Of a stretch of DNA of 64,000 nucleotides, positions 39,964 to 49,136 are shown piece by piece. The notes under the pieces are model-generated. The model saw only the letters and a program-made list of their open reading frames with translations. It was not told the origin of the DNA and made no database searches. The first letter of the stretch is position 1, and each line of letters starts with the position of its first letter. A program made the position numbers and the translations under genes. The DNA is from Methylotenera versatilis 79 (GTDB lineage: Bacteria > Pseudomonadota > Gammaproteobacteria > Burkholderiales > Methylophilaceae): contig NZ_ARVX01000001.1 of the NCBI RefSeq assembly GCF_000384375.1, positions 868,001 to 932,000 on the forward strand, in the 5' to 3' direction.

Positions 39964-40446
39964 TTGCCATTACCCATACAAAATAGCCCTGTTAAGCAGG
40001 ATTTAATTGAACCAGATTCAGTTAAACAAGTGAGTATTAAACGTGTCACTTGGCAGCAGGCGGAAAGTAATTTGCGCGAAGTGCGGACGACTGTGTTTAT
40101 TAATGAGCAATCTGTGACGCCAGAGTTTGAGTGGGATGACATTGACGGTGGTGCCGTGCACTTATTGGCGATGCATGACAATCAGGCGATTGGCTGTTTA
40201 CGCATTATTCATTATGGAAAAATTGGGCGTATGGCGGTGTTAAGTCATTGGCGCGGTTTGGGCGTGGGCAAAATGTTATTGGGTGAAGCGATCAATATTT
40301 GTCGCAGCCATGGCAGCCGGCAGATTGATTTATCAGCACAAACACATGCGATTCATTTTTATCAGCAAGCGGGTTTTCAAATAATCAGCGAGGAATATAC
40401 CGATGTGCAGATTCCGCATGTAGATATGCGCCTGATGCTGGATTGA
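39964..40446 (+). CDS. GNAT-family N-acetyltransferase
   Basis: Acetyl-CoA-dependent acyltransferase of the YjdJ/ElaA-like GNAT group, 160 residues. It contains the segment LREVRTTVFINEQSV, an acetyl-CoA loop RMAVLSHWRGLGVGKMLLGEAI near 91-112, and a C-terminal HAIHFYQQAGF motif. It starts at TTG (MPLPIQNS) with AAGGA 7 bases upstream. Substrate unknown. It is divergent from doxX. Confidence 0.83.
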   Translation: MPLPIQNSPVKQDLIEPDSVKQVSIKRVTWQQAESNLREVRTTVFINEQSVTPEFEWDDIDGGAVHLLAMHDNQAIGCLRIIHYGKIGRMAVLSHWRGLGVGKMLLGEAINICRSHGSRQIDLSAQTHAIHFYQQAGFQIISEEYTDVQIPHVDMRLMLD

Positions 40447-40547
40447 ATGTGATAAATTTTAGACGCATTTAAAATAAACACAGGCAAGATTAATTGTTAG
40501 CAATGCCAAGCATTTGTTAAAATAGACTTTTAAAACTTTTAATCATT

Positions 40548-40585
40548 AACACTTTTGATTAAACACTTTATCACTGAACACTTTT
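40548..40585. repeat. Three direct repeats of AACACTTT upstream of the Fae-like gene
   Basis: AACACTTT occurs at 40548-40555, 40562-40569 and 40577-40584, spaced 14 and 15 bases. They end about 25 bases before the ATG at 40610. Possible regulator half-sites, or an AT-rich coincidence. Confidence 0.4.
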
Positions 40586-40609
40586 TACTAAACCCCAAGA
40601 GAGAAATTT

Positions 40610-41161
40610 ATGTCAAAAATCATTTTTAAAGCAGGCGAAGCCACTATATATACCGAAGGCAAAGACGTTACTGCGGCTATGCCAGAGATTTTAATCGGCG
40701 CTGTTGATGGTCCTGTAGGCCAAGCATTTGCTAACTTAATGGCGCAAAGCAAAGGCCACACAGCTATGTTTGCAGTGCGTGATATTAACCAATTGGTGCG
40801 TCCAGTTTGTATGACGGTGCCAAAAGTAACGCTTAAAGGCAGCACTGATGTCAGCCTATTTGGCGGCGTGGTTCAAGCTGCAACTGCTGATGCGATTTTA
40901 GATTGCGTGATCGAGGGCATTATTCCGAAAGATCAAGTGAACGAATTATGTATTATCAGCTTGGTATGGATTGACCCAGGATGTATCGCTTTAGAAAAAG
41001 AAGGCAATTTAGACAAAGCGGATATGTATAAAAATAACTATGACGCGACTAAATTAGCCATCAAACGCGCATTAAATGACGAACCAAGCATTGATGAGTT
41101 GATTGCTAACCGTCACAAAATCAAACATTGCATGTGGGAAGATTCTTGGGACCAAAAATAA
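40610..41161 (+). CDS. Formaldehyde-activating enzyme (Fae) homologue lacking the catalytic His
   Basis: 183-residue Fae-family protein. True Fae condenses formaldehyde with tetrahydromethanopterin. Shared features are EILIGAVDGPVGQAFAN, PKVTLKG, the central AIL..VIEGIIPKDQV, and YKNNYDATKLAIKRALNDEPS. In canonical Fae the sequence near the N-terminus is EVAHIDLIIG with catalytic His17; here the aligned stretch is TAAMPEILIG, so Met24 replaces the histidine. The C-terminus (HKIKHCMWEDSWDQK) also differs. It is probably one of the Fae2/Fae3-type paralogues of methylotrophs whose function is not established. AGAGAG precedes the ATG. Confidence 0.85.
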   Translation: MSKIIFKAGEATIYTEGKDVTAAMPEILIGAVDGPVGQAFANLMAQSKGHTAMFAVRDINQLVRPVCMTVPKVTLKGSTDVSLFGGVVQAATADAILDCVIEGIIPKDQVNELCIISLVWIDPGCIALEKEGNLDKADMYKNNYDATKLAIKRALNDEPSIDELIANRHKIKHCMWEDSWDQK

Positions 41162-41178
41162 AGAAACAAGAGTAAGCG

Positions 41179-41219
41179 GATTTTAAGGTTAATTTAGGTG
41201 TTAACTTAACCTTAAAATC
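41179..41219. repeat. Perfect 14-bp inverted repeat after the Fae-like gene
   Basis: GATTTTAAGGTTAA at 41179-41192 and TTAACCTTAAAATC at 41206-41219 with a 13-base loop. No T run follows. It may protect the 3' end of the Fae-like mRNA or bind a regulator of the next gene. Confidence 0.6.
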
Positions 41220-41313
41220 ATCGCCTGAAATCATTTTGGCTATGCACGATAGCGCGATTGCTAAAATACGTATTTAGTATTAATGTGTAAAGAAGACATT
41301 CGGAGACATTGTT

Positions 41314-41544
41314 ATGACTGAACGCAACGTATGTAAGGAAGCTTTCGAGCGACTTTGTGCAGAGGTTAATACGGACAAAAAATCTGCAATCAATGAATCG
41401 GATTATTGGTTATTCGAGTTGGGTTTTAGATCGGCGATTGAAGAATTATTATCAATTGTCGATGCAGGTTCGCAAAGCCGACAATTCGTTTCACCGCGAT
41501 TTCAAATGCTGGCAGATAGAATCTTGGAATCACGTCCACATTGA
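41314..41544 (+). CDS. Hypothetical protein, 76 residues
   Basis: Small acidic, mostly helical protein (MTERNVCKEAFERLCAEVN start). I do not recognise a family. Support for a gene: GGAG upstream of the ATG, a compact frame, and a terminator 25 bp after the stop. Two cysteines (7 and 15) lie in the first helix. Confidence 0.6.
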   Translation: MTERNVCKEAFERLCAEVNTDKKSAINESDYWLFELGFRSAIEELLSIVDAGSQSRQFVSPRFQMLADRILESRPH

Positions 41545-41569
41545 TATCTGCATTAAAATTGAGTTAAGT

Positions 41570-41596
41570 AAAAAAGCCGATTTATTCGGCTTTTTT
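41570..41596 (+). terminator. Terminator after the 76-residue protein
   Basis: AAAAAGCCGA / TCGGCTTTTT hairpin with a 4-6 base loop and a T run. Symmetric enough to serve convergent mutY as well. Confidence 0.85.
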
Positions 41597-41622
41597 GTTG
41601 TGCTAGTTAACGATTTTTTTGG

Positions 41623-42672
41623 CTAAATATTCTGCTGGCTTAACGCCTTAATTGACATCAAAATTTTCCGAATAGGTGTCGGAATCGCCGCAGCAATCGC
41701 TTCGCCAAGCGGCAGCCAAATTTTTGCTGCTTGATTTACTTGTGGAATTAGCCGATCAATATAAACAAGTTGCGGTGAGATATGCAACTTAAAATGCGTA
41801 AATACATGCGTTAACGGCTCTAGCGCGGTGGAGTATTTCAAATCGATTTCGTGCATATTTGCGCCATCAGTTACTTCTGGCAAACTCCACAAACCACCCC
41901 AAATTCCGCTAGACGGACGTTTTTCCAGCATGACTTCATTCTGATGCATCAGCACCAGCATGGTGACACTTCTTTCTGGTAAGGTTTTACGTGGCTTTGG
42001 TGTTGGTAAGGTTTTAACCAGATCATTTGCCAGCGCTTCACAACTGCTATTGACTGGGCAGATAGGACATTTTGGCTTAGTGCGTGTGCAAAGTGTTGCA
42101 CCTAGATCCATTAAGCCTTGCGTGTAATTAATTGCATTTTTGCAGTTATCCAAACCTTGTGGGTTTTCACGTTCGGCGATTTTCCATAATTGTTGTGCTA
42201 TTTTTGGTGCACCCGTGTAGCCAGCAATATTAAAATGTCTGGCAAAAACGCGTTTTACATTACCGTCTAATATCGGTTGCGGTAAATTGAGCGCAAAAGT
42301 AGAAATCGCCGCCGCAGTAGAGCGACCGATGCCAGAAAGACTTTGAATATCCTCAAATTGGTGTGGAAAAACGCCGCCAAAATCATCCATAATTTTTTGT
42401 GCCGCCGCATGCAAATTGCGCGCACGTGAGTAATAACCCAAACCGCTCCAATGTTGCAAAACGGCTTCTTGCGTTGCAGCTGCCAAAATTTCAATGCTGG
42501 GAAATCGCTGCATAAACTTAGCGTAATAACCAATCACCGCAGTCACTTGGGTTTGCTGCAGCATGATTTCTGATACCCAAATTGCGTAAGGATCTACAGT
42601 ATTTTGCCAAGGTAAATCGTGACGACCGTGCTGTTTTTGCCAGTCGATAATATGTTGCGAGAATGAAGTCAT
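41623..42672 (-). CDS. mutY: Adenine DNA glycosylase MutY
   Basis: Base-excision enzyme that removes adenine mispaired with 8-oxoguanine. The 349 residues include catalytic Glu35 in SEIMLQQTQV, a helix-hairpin-helix LSGIGRSTAAAI, catalytic Asp near 136 in ILDGNVKRVFAR, the 4Fe-4S loop CTRTKPKCPICPVNSSC near 192-208, and a C-terminal NUDIX-like domain (EVMLEKRPSSGIWGGLWSLPE). Normal length. Confidence 0.96.
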   Translation of the reverse strand: MTSFSQHIIDWQKQHGRHDLPWQNTVDPYAIWVSEIMLQQTQVTAVIGYYAKFMQRFPSIEILAAATQEAVLQHWSGLGYYSRARNLHAAAQKIMDDFGGVFPHQFEDIQSLSGIGRSTAAAISTFALNLPQPILDGNVKRVFARHFNIAGYTGAPKIAQQLWKIAERENPQGLDNCKNAINYTQGLMDLGATLCTRTKPKCPICPVNSSCEALANDLVKTLPTPKPRKTLPERSVTMLVLMHQNEVMLEKRPSSGIWGGLWSLPEVTDGANMHEIDLKYSTALEPLTHVFTHFKLHISPQLVYIDRLIPQVNQAAKIWLPLGEAIAAAIPTPIRKILMSIKALSQQNI

Positions 42673-42757
42673 GGGGTTTTTTTAAAAGGCGTTTTGCTAT
42701 TTTGATGGATTTCTTGCAACATGATATATCACCGCTTAACTGATTAAGGATTGAAAA

Positions 42758-42934
42758 ATGAAACAAGTGTTAATGATGCTATTTTGTGTATGTCTAGTAG
42801 CAGCATGTTATTCAGTACCGCCAGGACATGACCCTCGCGGACCTGGTAACAGTGAGAACGCACCAGGCCATAATAAACATGGTAACGGGCCTGGCAACAG
42901 TGAAAACGCGCCAGGGCATAATAAAGATTATTAA
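42758..42934 (+). CDS. Small repeat lipoprotein
   Basis: 58-residue predicted lipoprotein: MKQVLMMLFCVCLVAACYS with lipobox LVAAC (Cys17), followed by a short Pro/Gly/Asn/His-rich tail with two copies of GPGNSENAPGHNK. AAGGA stands 7 bases before the ATG and a strong terminator follows the stop, which supports a real transcription unit. The histidine-rich repeats could bind metal, but no family is recognised. Confidence 0.7.
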   Translation: MKQVLMMLFCVCLVAACYSVPPGHDPRGPGNSENAPGHNKHGNGPGNSENAPGHNKDY

Positions 42935-42962
42935 AATAGACTGAATTTAAAGCGTTAACCTA

Positions 42963-42994
42963 TGCTCAATTTTTCAAAAATTGAGCAGTTTTTT
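42963..42994 (+). terminator. Terminator of the small lipoprotein, overlapping the AsmA stop codon
   Basis: Nearly perfect hairpin TGCTCAATTTTT (42963-42974) / AAAAATTGAGCA (42976-42987), followed by GTTTTTT. The opposite-strand AsmA gene ends at 42974 inside it. Confidence 0.75.
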
Positions 42995-45967
42995 CAATGC
43001 TTTTTCTTTGGCTTGTTCTTTTAATGATTTAGGTTCTTCAGCTGGCTGAGCAGGCGTTGCTTCGCTACCTGCTGCAGAATCAGCTGGTTTTTTCTTGTTT
43101 AACAAACCTTCCAGCGCTTTTGCTTTATCGCCGCCATTAATGAGCTCTTTTACAGCCGCGCCTTTTTCACCGCCCACTTTATCCAGCAATTTAGATTGTG
43201 CTAGTGCAGTCGCAATGGCGGCGAAATCCATGCCATATTTTGGGCTAGCAAATGTGCCGGTAATCTTAACTGGAATACCAATACCGCTAAGTTCATCCAA
43301 ATCTGCCCCGCCCTGTCCTTTAAGCGATTTGACGATGGTGGGTTTAGCTAGATAGTTAATCGTTTCATTACCAATATCAATATCACCGCGGCTGTCGCCT
43401 TTTGCTAGGCGCAGAACAGGCGCTTTCATGGCCAAATCTTCATTGTGCGCCACGCCATTTTTAATGGTAAAGGTTGCGGTTAATTCGCTGAAATCGGTTT
43501 TTTTGGATTTATCAGCGTTAGTTTCTTTGGTTTTTAGAAAGTCCACTTTGCTTTTAATATCGCGAATACTGCCTGCAATATCCACACCTTTTACTGCGCC
43601 ATTTGCCAAATTCAGTGCGGCATTGCCCGCTAGTGCTTTTTTCAAGCCATTCACGCTGGCACCTTGTGTCGTCACATCTACATTCACGCCGCCAGTGCCG
43701 CTCAACATATCATTATTAATCGCATCGACCATTAATGGGCCGATGGCGATATTTTTCATATTCTGTTGAAACGTGATGATTGGCGTTGCGCGTGCATCCA
43801 CTTTTAGCAAACCGCTCATACTGCCTTGATATAAATTAGCAGAAAAAGGTGACAAAGTTGCTATGCCGCCATTGGCTTTCAGGCCGATGTTTACATTTTG
43901 TGTTTTTACATTGGCCAGTTTTAATTTGCCAATTTTTGCCTCACCAGAGGCATTAAGCTTTTTTAATGCACTCAGGTCAATCGGCGTATCGGCTGAATTT
44001 TTTGCAGTCGTTTCAGTTTTGGCAGAAGGCTCGGTTTTGGTGATGTATCGATCAGCGTCCAACTGGTCGATATTGATCGCAAAATTAAAAGCGGGATTGC
44101 TGAATTGGCTAATCCCCAGATTTGCATTGATTTGACTATCATCTACTTTCGCACTTAATGGATTTAAGCTCAGTTTTTCGCCATCGGCTTTTAGATTAAT
44201 ATTGATATTGCTGGCTTTGGTTTTGCCATATTTAAGGCTACCAACGCGTATTGAGCCATTCGCATTCAAGGCTTTTAATGCACTTAAATCTAATGGTTTA
44301 TCGCTGGCGGGTTTGCTGGTGCTAGGCGCATTTTTGCCAGAATCAGCCGTCACATATTGGTCGACATCCACTTGATCGATATCTAAATTGAATGTGTACA
44401 AAGGTTTGGCAAATTGGCTGATTGCTAAACTACCTTTGATTTGGCTGTTATCCACTTTAACGTTTAAGCCGCTCAAACTGAGTTTTTCACCGTCTGCTTT
44501 AATTGCCACGTTTAAGCCAGACACACGGTATTTTTCATAAATAATGCTACCGATATTTAATTTTCCATCTAACAATAAGTTTTTAAGTGCTGACAAATCT
44601 GTCGGTTTGTTGCTACTTTTTGTAGGTGTGCTGGCTTTGGTTTCGTTAGATTTTGGCAGCAATTTATTTAAATCCAGTTTATCTGCATTTAAGTTAAATT
44701 TGATATTAGGTGTTTTAAAACTCGCCACATCTATATCACCAGCCAGTTTGGTTTCGGCAATATTTAAGTCAAATTGACTGTTAACTAACTCTTTTTTAAT
44801 ATCCGCGTGCGCGCCTAGATTGAATGAGCCGCTCATGCTGCCATTTGGCAAACTAGGATCTTTTACATCTAATTTGCCAACCAATTTTGGAATATCGAAT
44901 ATCAAGTTATCGATATTGCCGCTGAATGGCGATGAAAACGTGCCTGTAACTGTACGTTTGCCTTGTACCATGGATAAATCGCCTGTGATGCCGCTGCTTT
45001 GCAAGGCTTTAGGTGAGCCTTTCATATCTGCCAGCACCATATTGGCTTTCAAATTTCCGTCGGCTTTTTCTTGGTTGAAACTAATAGTGACTTTTTTGCT
45101 ATTCACTTCATCTTTTAAAATGCTAATCGCTGGCGCGCTCAAATCAACCGTTTGCATGCTGCCATCAAATTTGCCAGAAGCGACCAATTGCAATCCGTCG
45201 ACCAAAAATTCCAATTGCTCAGTTTTCGCATCCACATTGCCGGTTGCTTTAATGTCCAAATCGGTGCCGCCAAACATCTCGCCTGTAATATGGCTATCTA
45301 AGCCTTTTACTTGAAAGTGTTTAGTTTCAGGGTCGGCCAAAAAGTTACCTTTTAAAGTCACATTGGCGGCAATTGCAGGTTGGTTGGCAGTTAACACAAA
45401 ATCGGTTTGCAAATCAATTGGCTCAGCTAAAGCGATATGGCCAGATTGCATATTGAATTGTGACACGCTGTATTTTGCGCCAGAAGCTTCATCGCTGTAA
45501 TTCACTGCAGAATTAATGACATTCACGCCATCAATATCAAATTTAATGGTTTCAGACTCCGTATCGTCTTTGCTCAATAAATCATCAAAATTGGTGGTGC
45601 CATCTTTGTATTTGATGATATTAGCTTTTGCGCCATCTACATAAATGGTATCGACAACCAACTGTTTTTTCAGCAAAGGCAACACTGCCAAAGCCACCTT
45701 AACACTATTTACAGAGGCAAATTCGGTGTCAGATTTATGTTCAGAAATAGACAGTTTGCCTAAATTAGCTCCGATTTTTGGCCAAAAACTTAACTTAATA
45801 TCGCCTTCAATATTCAGCGTGCGCTCTTTTTTATCTTTCACCAGTTTAATGATGTCGTCTTTGTAATCGTTTGGATTAAAGGTCGCAGCAAAATAAGCGG
45901 CAATCAACAAAGCCAATGCAACAATGCCACCAACGCCATAAAGCGCATACTTAATGTATTTGTTCAT
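42974..45967 (-). CDS. AsmA family protein with triplicated internal module
   Basis: Large envelope protein of 997 residues: one N-terminal helix (YALYGVGGIVALALLIAAYFAATF) and a long periplasmic beta-rich region. The AsmA signature is seen at NPNDYKDDIIKLVKDK and in the C-terminal domain (VRGVDIAGSIRDIKSK-like, NGAVKGVDIAGSIRDI near 785). Three copies of a module of about 104 residues start near 452, 556 and 661 with DLSALK and continue through LKADGEKLSL and ISQF. AsmA-like proteins are thought to form bridge-like lipid conduits between membranes; module number might set length. Monocistronic. Confidence 0.88.
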   Translation of the reverse strand: MNKYIKYALYGVGGIVALALLIAAYFAATFNPNDYKDDIIKLVKDKKERTLNIEGDIKLSFWPKIGANLGKLSISEHKSDTEFASVNSVKVALAVLPLLKKQLVVDTIYVDGAKANIIKYKDGTTNFDDLLSKDDTESETIKFDIDGVNVINSAVNYSDEASGAKYSVSQFNMQSGHIALAEPIDLQTDFVLTANQPAIAANVTLKGNFLADPETKHFQVKGLDSHITGEMFGGTDLDIKATGNVDAKTEQLEFLVDGLQLVASGKFDGSMQTVDLSAPAISILKDEVNSKKVTISFNQEKADGNLKANMVLADMKGSPKALQSSGITGDLSMVQGKRTVTGTFSSPFSGNIDNLIFDIPKLVGKLDVKDPSLPNGSMSGSFNLGAHADIKKELVNSQFDLNIAETKLAGDIDVASFKTPNIKFNLNADKLDLNKLLPKSNETKASTPTKSSNKPTDLSALKNLLLDGKLNIGSIIYEKYRVSGLNVAIKADGEKLSLSGLNVKVDNSQIKGSLAISQFAKPLYTFNLDIDQVDVDQYVTADSGKNAPSTSKPASDKPLDLSALKALNANGSIRVGSLKYGKTKASNININLKADGEKLSLNPLSAKVDDSQINANLGISQFSNPAFNFAINIDQLDADRYITKTEPSAKTETTAKNSADTPIDLSALKKLNASGEAKIGKLKLANVKTQNVNIGLKANGGIATLSPFSANLYQGSMSGLLKVDARATPIITFQQNMKNIAIGPLMVDAINNDMLSGTGGVNVDVTTQGASVNGLKKALAGNAALNLANGAVKGVDIAGSIRDIKSKVDFLKTKETNADKSKKTDFSELTATFTIKNGVAHNEDLAMKAPVLRLAKGDSRGDIDIGNETINYLAKPTIVKSLKGQGGADLDELSGIGIPVKITGTFASPKYGMDFAAIATALAQSKLLDKVGGEKGAAVKELINGGDKAKALEGLLNKKKPADSAAGSEATPAQPAEEPKSLKEQAKEKALKKLLNF

Positions 45968-46098
45968 CTTATTTTCTCTTTTCCAACGTTTTCACTTTAA
46001 AACGAGAGTCAAATCACTGCTTTAATTATCTAATAGTTTATTGAAACAAATCAATAATTTAAGTGAGTTAATTTGGGATTAACAGTTAACTAGTTAGT

Positions 46099-46899
46099 TC
46101 ACCAAAAATACCATAAAACGGCCACACCAAACACAATGCGATACCACGCAAATGGCACAAAATTATGTGTTTGCACAAAGCGAATTAAAAACTTAACCGC
46201 AATTAAAGCTGATAAAAATGCTGTGATAAAACCAATCGCAAAAACCGTTAAATCGTCCGCATTCAATAAGCGCCAGCTTTTAAGTAAATCATAACCAGTG
46301 GCGGCAAACATGATGGGGATAGCTAAAAAGAATGAAAACTCAGTGGCTACAGTGCGGTTTAGCCCAAAAATCATGCCGCCTAAAATGGTTGCGCCCGCGC
46401 GCGAAACGCCAGGTACTAATGCTAACGCTTGAGCAAAGCCAATTTGTAATGCTTGTTTGCTGCTAATGTCATCGACACTTTGTGTGGGCGTTTTAAGTGG
46501 CAGTTTTTCGATGAGTAAAATGGCAAAACCGCCAACAATCAGCGCAATGGCTACTGTGAACGGTGAAAATAAATATTCTTTAATCATGCCGTGAAAAGCC
46601 AAGCCTAGTAATGCTGCCGGTAAAAATGCAATCAGCAAATTGCGTACAAAATGCTGTGCTTTTGCTTCTTTTGTCAGATTGGTCACAGTATCGACTAGAC
46701 GTTTTTTAAACGCCCAGCACACTGCTAAAATTGCGCCTAACTGAATGATGATTTCAAAAACATCGCGCTTTTCTTTGGATAAAAAGCCCAAAATATCGCC
46801 CACAATAATCAAGTGCCCTGTGCTGCTGATGGGTAAAAATTCGGTAGCGCCCTCAACCAAACCCATGATGATGGTTTTAAAAAATAGTATTAAGTCCAT
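46099..46899 (-). CDS. uppP: Undecaprenyl-diphosphatase UppP (BacA)
   Basis: Inner-membrane enzyme that recycles the C55 lipid carrier for peptidoglycan synthesis. The 266 residues have about eight helices with the two signature regions LVEGATEFLPISSTGHLI (16-33) and PGVSRAGATILGGMIFGLNR (near 163-182). Normal length for the family. Confidence 0.95.
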   Translation of the reverse strand: MDLILFFKTIIMGLVEGATEFLPISSTGHLIIVGDILGFLSKEKRDVFEIIIQLGAILAVCWAFKKRLVDTVTNLTKEAKAQHFVRNLLIAFLPAALLGLAFHGMIKEYLFSPFTVAIALIVGGFAILLIEKLPLKTPTQSVDDISSKQALQIGFAQALALVPGVSRAGATILGGMIFGLNRTVATEFSFFLAIPIMFAATGYDLLKSWRLLNADDLTVFAIGFITAFLSALIAVKFLIRFVQTHNFVPFAWYRIVFGVAVLWYFW

Positions 46900-46961
46900 A
46901 ATTGATGCTTTTTAAGTGTTGGGATTTATTGATTTACATTTTAGCAGGTTTGAAAAATTAT

Positions 46962-46983
46962 AAAGGGTGCGAGTGCACCCTTT
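46962..46983 (-). terminator. Terminator after the YidB-like gene
   Basis: AAAGGGTGC GAGT GCACCCTTT hairpin; on the minus strand it is followed by ATAATTTTTC. Confidence 0.75.
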
Positions 46984-47082
46984 AAGTTGAATCTTTTATG
47001 TCGCTTTTAAACTAAAACTGTTTTAAACGTATATTAAAACGCAATATCAAGTCTTAATTATTAATCAGAAAAATTGGTTAAG

Positions 47083-47472
47083 TTATTTCAACATAGCCAA
47101 TACATTTGATAATAAACTGCCCGATTCAGCAGGTACTTCCCCATCTGGCGTTAATTTATCCACCAACGTAGGTAAATGTTCTGCAATTTGTGCGCTTAAT
47201 GTTTCTGGGTTAATGCCTACTTTAGCGGCTAATTCTGCAATCGTGCCATTGCCTAAAATGCTAGAAATCTGCTCGGCTGAAATAGTAGCATTTTCACCTG
47301 TGCCAACCCATGAAGCGGCTGCTTCGCCCAATCCGCCTTCTTTAAATTTTTCCAAAATGCCGTTTAAGCCGCCATTTTGGTTGAACAAATCCAGCGCAGC
47401 TTGCGCAACGCCGCCTTGTTCGCCGCCGAATTTTCCTAATACGCTACCAGCAATGCCATCAAATAAACCCAT
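47083..47472 (-). CDS. YidB/DUF937 family protein
   Basis: Soluble 129-residue protein, glycine-rich N-terminus (MGLFDGIAGSVLGKFGGEQG), then GGLNGILEKFKEGGLGEAAASWVGTGENATISAEQISSIL split here as the YidB-type core, and a C-terminal segment rich in Ser/Leu. This is the YidB family (DUF937), function unknown; AGGAGA lies upstream of the ATG at 47472. It is monocistronic with a terminator. Confidence 0.83.
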   Translation of the reverse strand: MGLFDGIAGSVLGKFGGEQGGVAQAALDLFNQNGGLNGILEKFKEGGLGEAAASWVGTGENATISAEQISSILGNGTIAELAAKVGINPETLSAQIAEHLPTLVDKLTPDGEVPAESGSLLSNVLAMLK

Positions 47473-47529
47473 TTTTCTCTCCTAAATTTGAAAATAATAA
47501 AGCGCATATCACAACGTTATTAGCATAAC

Positions 47530-48828
47530 TTAAAAACGTTCGTTATCTCTTAAATATCGCCACTGACCTGGCGGCAATTTACCTAAATTTACACTGCCAA
47601 TCCGCACACGTTTTAAGCCGACCACAAACAAGCCGACCATCTCACACATACGTCTGATCTGGCGTTTTTTGCCTTCACGTAAAACGAATCTAAGCTGGTC
47701 TTCATTCTGCCAACTGACTTTAGCTGGCTTGAGTTTTTCGCCGTCTAAACTTAAACCGTGATTCAAGCGCTGCAAATCCGCATCACTTAATTCGCCTTCA
47801 ACCCGCACTAAATATTCTTTTTCTACACTGGAATCTTCACCAATCAAATGACGTGCGATGCGGCCATCCTGAGTGAGCACTAACAAACCCGTCGAGTCAA
47901 TATCCAAGCGCCCTGCTGGCGCAAGACCATGTAAAAATCCACGCTGAAATTCTTTAGCGTTGTAGCTATTTAAATCTGGGTCATCCATCCATTCGTTATC
48001 GGGGTGAACCAGCACAATCGCAGGTTGATAACCATCTTCCGCTTGTCCGCTCACATAGCCAACCGGTTTATGCAGCAATATCGTTACTTGCTCAGCTTGT
48101 TGTTCATAGGCATAAGCACTAATCACAATCTCAGCATCTGGCTTAATGCGTGTGCCAAGCGTTTCCAAAATCTCGCCATCCACTTTCACCCAGCCATTCA
48201 CAATCCATTCATCTGCTTCGCGGCGGGAACAAATACCACGCTCTGCCATCACTTTAGAAAGGCGCGGCATTTCTACGTTTACAGGTGATGATTTATAAGC
48301 CGCTTTTGCCGCAGCGCCATACTGTGGCGTGGCAACCGCATCATAACCATCGCGCACTTTGCCACCACGGCGCGGCGCTTGACGATATTGCGGCTCATTT
48401 TTATCAGGGCGTGGCGTAATGCGCGTGTCCTTACCTGCTGGCTTATGTGGCTTAGGTGAATCTTGATGATTGGCAGGCTTAGAATCGTTAGGCACTTCGG
48501 CCCTTAACTCACTTCTCAGTGGTCTATTTTCATTTGACTTGCTATAGGCGGGTCTGCCTTCAGTTGGCTTGCCGGTATCTGACCTTGTATCACTCCGCTG
48601 TTCGGCAAATGGTTCACCGTGCGCTTTACCATCAAAGCGATGATTGCGCTGGCGTCCACCTTCAGTTTTTGGCGATTGAGTCGATTTTGCTACATCTACA
48701 GCATCCCTAATCACAGGCTTTGGCGGCGGTTGCGTCCTGTCGCGTCTAGCTGGGTCAACACGCCGTACAGGCGCTTTGCTTCCTGATGAGGTTTCGCTGG
48801 ATTTTTTGGTGATTTTTATCGTGGTCAA
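47530..48828 (-). CDS. 23S rRNA pseudouridine synthase (RluB/RluF-like) with basic N-terminal extension
   Basis: Converts a uridine of 23S rRNA to pseudouridine. The region from about residue 190 holds an S4 domain ([20 protein letters not shown]), and the catalytic Asp is near 305 in [14 protein letters not shown], with [12 protein letters not shown] near the C-terminus. The first ~190 residues are a low-complexity basic, proline-rich tail, longer than in E. coli. The start is uncertain: I use TTG 48828 ([10 protein letters not shown]), with a TTG at 48870 further up. No strong ribosome site. Probably RluB by order and length. Confidence 0.85.
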   Translation of the reverse strand: MTTIKITKKSSETSSGSKAPVRRVDPARRDRTQPPPKPVIRDAVDVAKSTQSPKTEGGRQRNHRFDGKAHGEPFAEQRSDTRSDTGKPTEGRPAYSKSNENRPLRSELRAEVPNDSKPANHQDSPKPHKPAGKDTRITPRPDKNEPQYRQAPRRGGKVRDGYDAVATPQYGAAAKAAYKSSPVNVEMPRLSKVMAERGICSRREADEWIVNGWVKVDGEILETLGTRIKPDAEIVISAYAYEQQAEQVTILLHKPVGYVSGQAEDGYQPAIVLVHPDNEWMDDPDLNSYNAKEFQRGFLHGLAPAGRLDIDSTGLLVLTQDGRIARHLIGEDSSVEKEYLVRVEGELSDADLQRLNHGLSLDGEKLKPAKVSWQNEDQLRFVLREGKKRQIRRMCEMVGLFVVGLKRVRIGSVNLGKLPPGQWRYLRDNERF

Positions 48829-49033
48829 AATAGGCTTAATACTTGGTGGGCAATATTGGCATTTTAACAAAATTAAGTAGCAAGTCCTTAATTATTCATT
48901 GTTATTTTGTAAATGCAATCATCCACTTACTAAAATTAAAGCTGTAATTGACAGACGGAGTTTGCCTAAAGGGCAAATATGAAATGCAGGTTAAATAGAA
49001 AACGACTTTAAATAGAAGCTACTACAAGAATGT

Positions 49034-49110
49034 TGGCGGAGTGGACGGGACTCGAACCCGCGACCCCCGGCGTGACAGGCCGGTATTCTAACCAACTGAA
49101 CTACCACTCC
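49034..49110 (-). tRNA. tRNA-Asp (anticodon GTC)
   Basis: 77-nt cloverleaf with encoded CCA. Acceptor GGAGTGG/CCACTCC, discriminator G, loop CTGTCAC with anticodon at 49074-49076. It is downstream of tRNA-Val in the same minus-strand transcript. Confidence 0.95.
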
Positions 49111-49136
49111 TAGCAGGTTATGCTGACTGTTAATGC

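Noticed and set aside
39867-40181. N-terminal extension of DoxX
   Set aside because: It overlaps the acetyltransferase gene on the other strand and lacks membrane-protein character.
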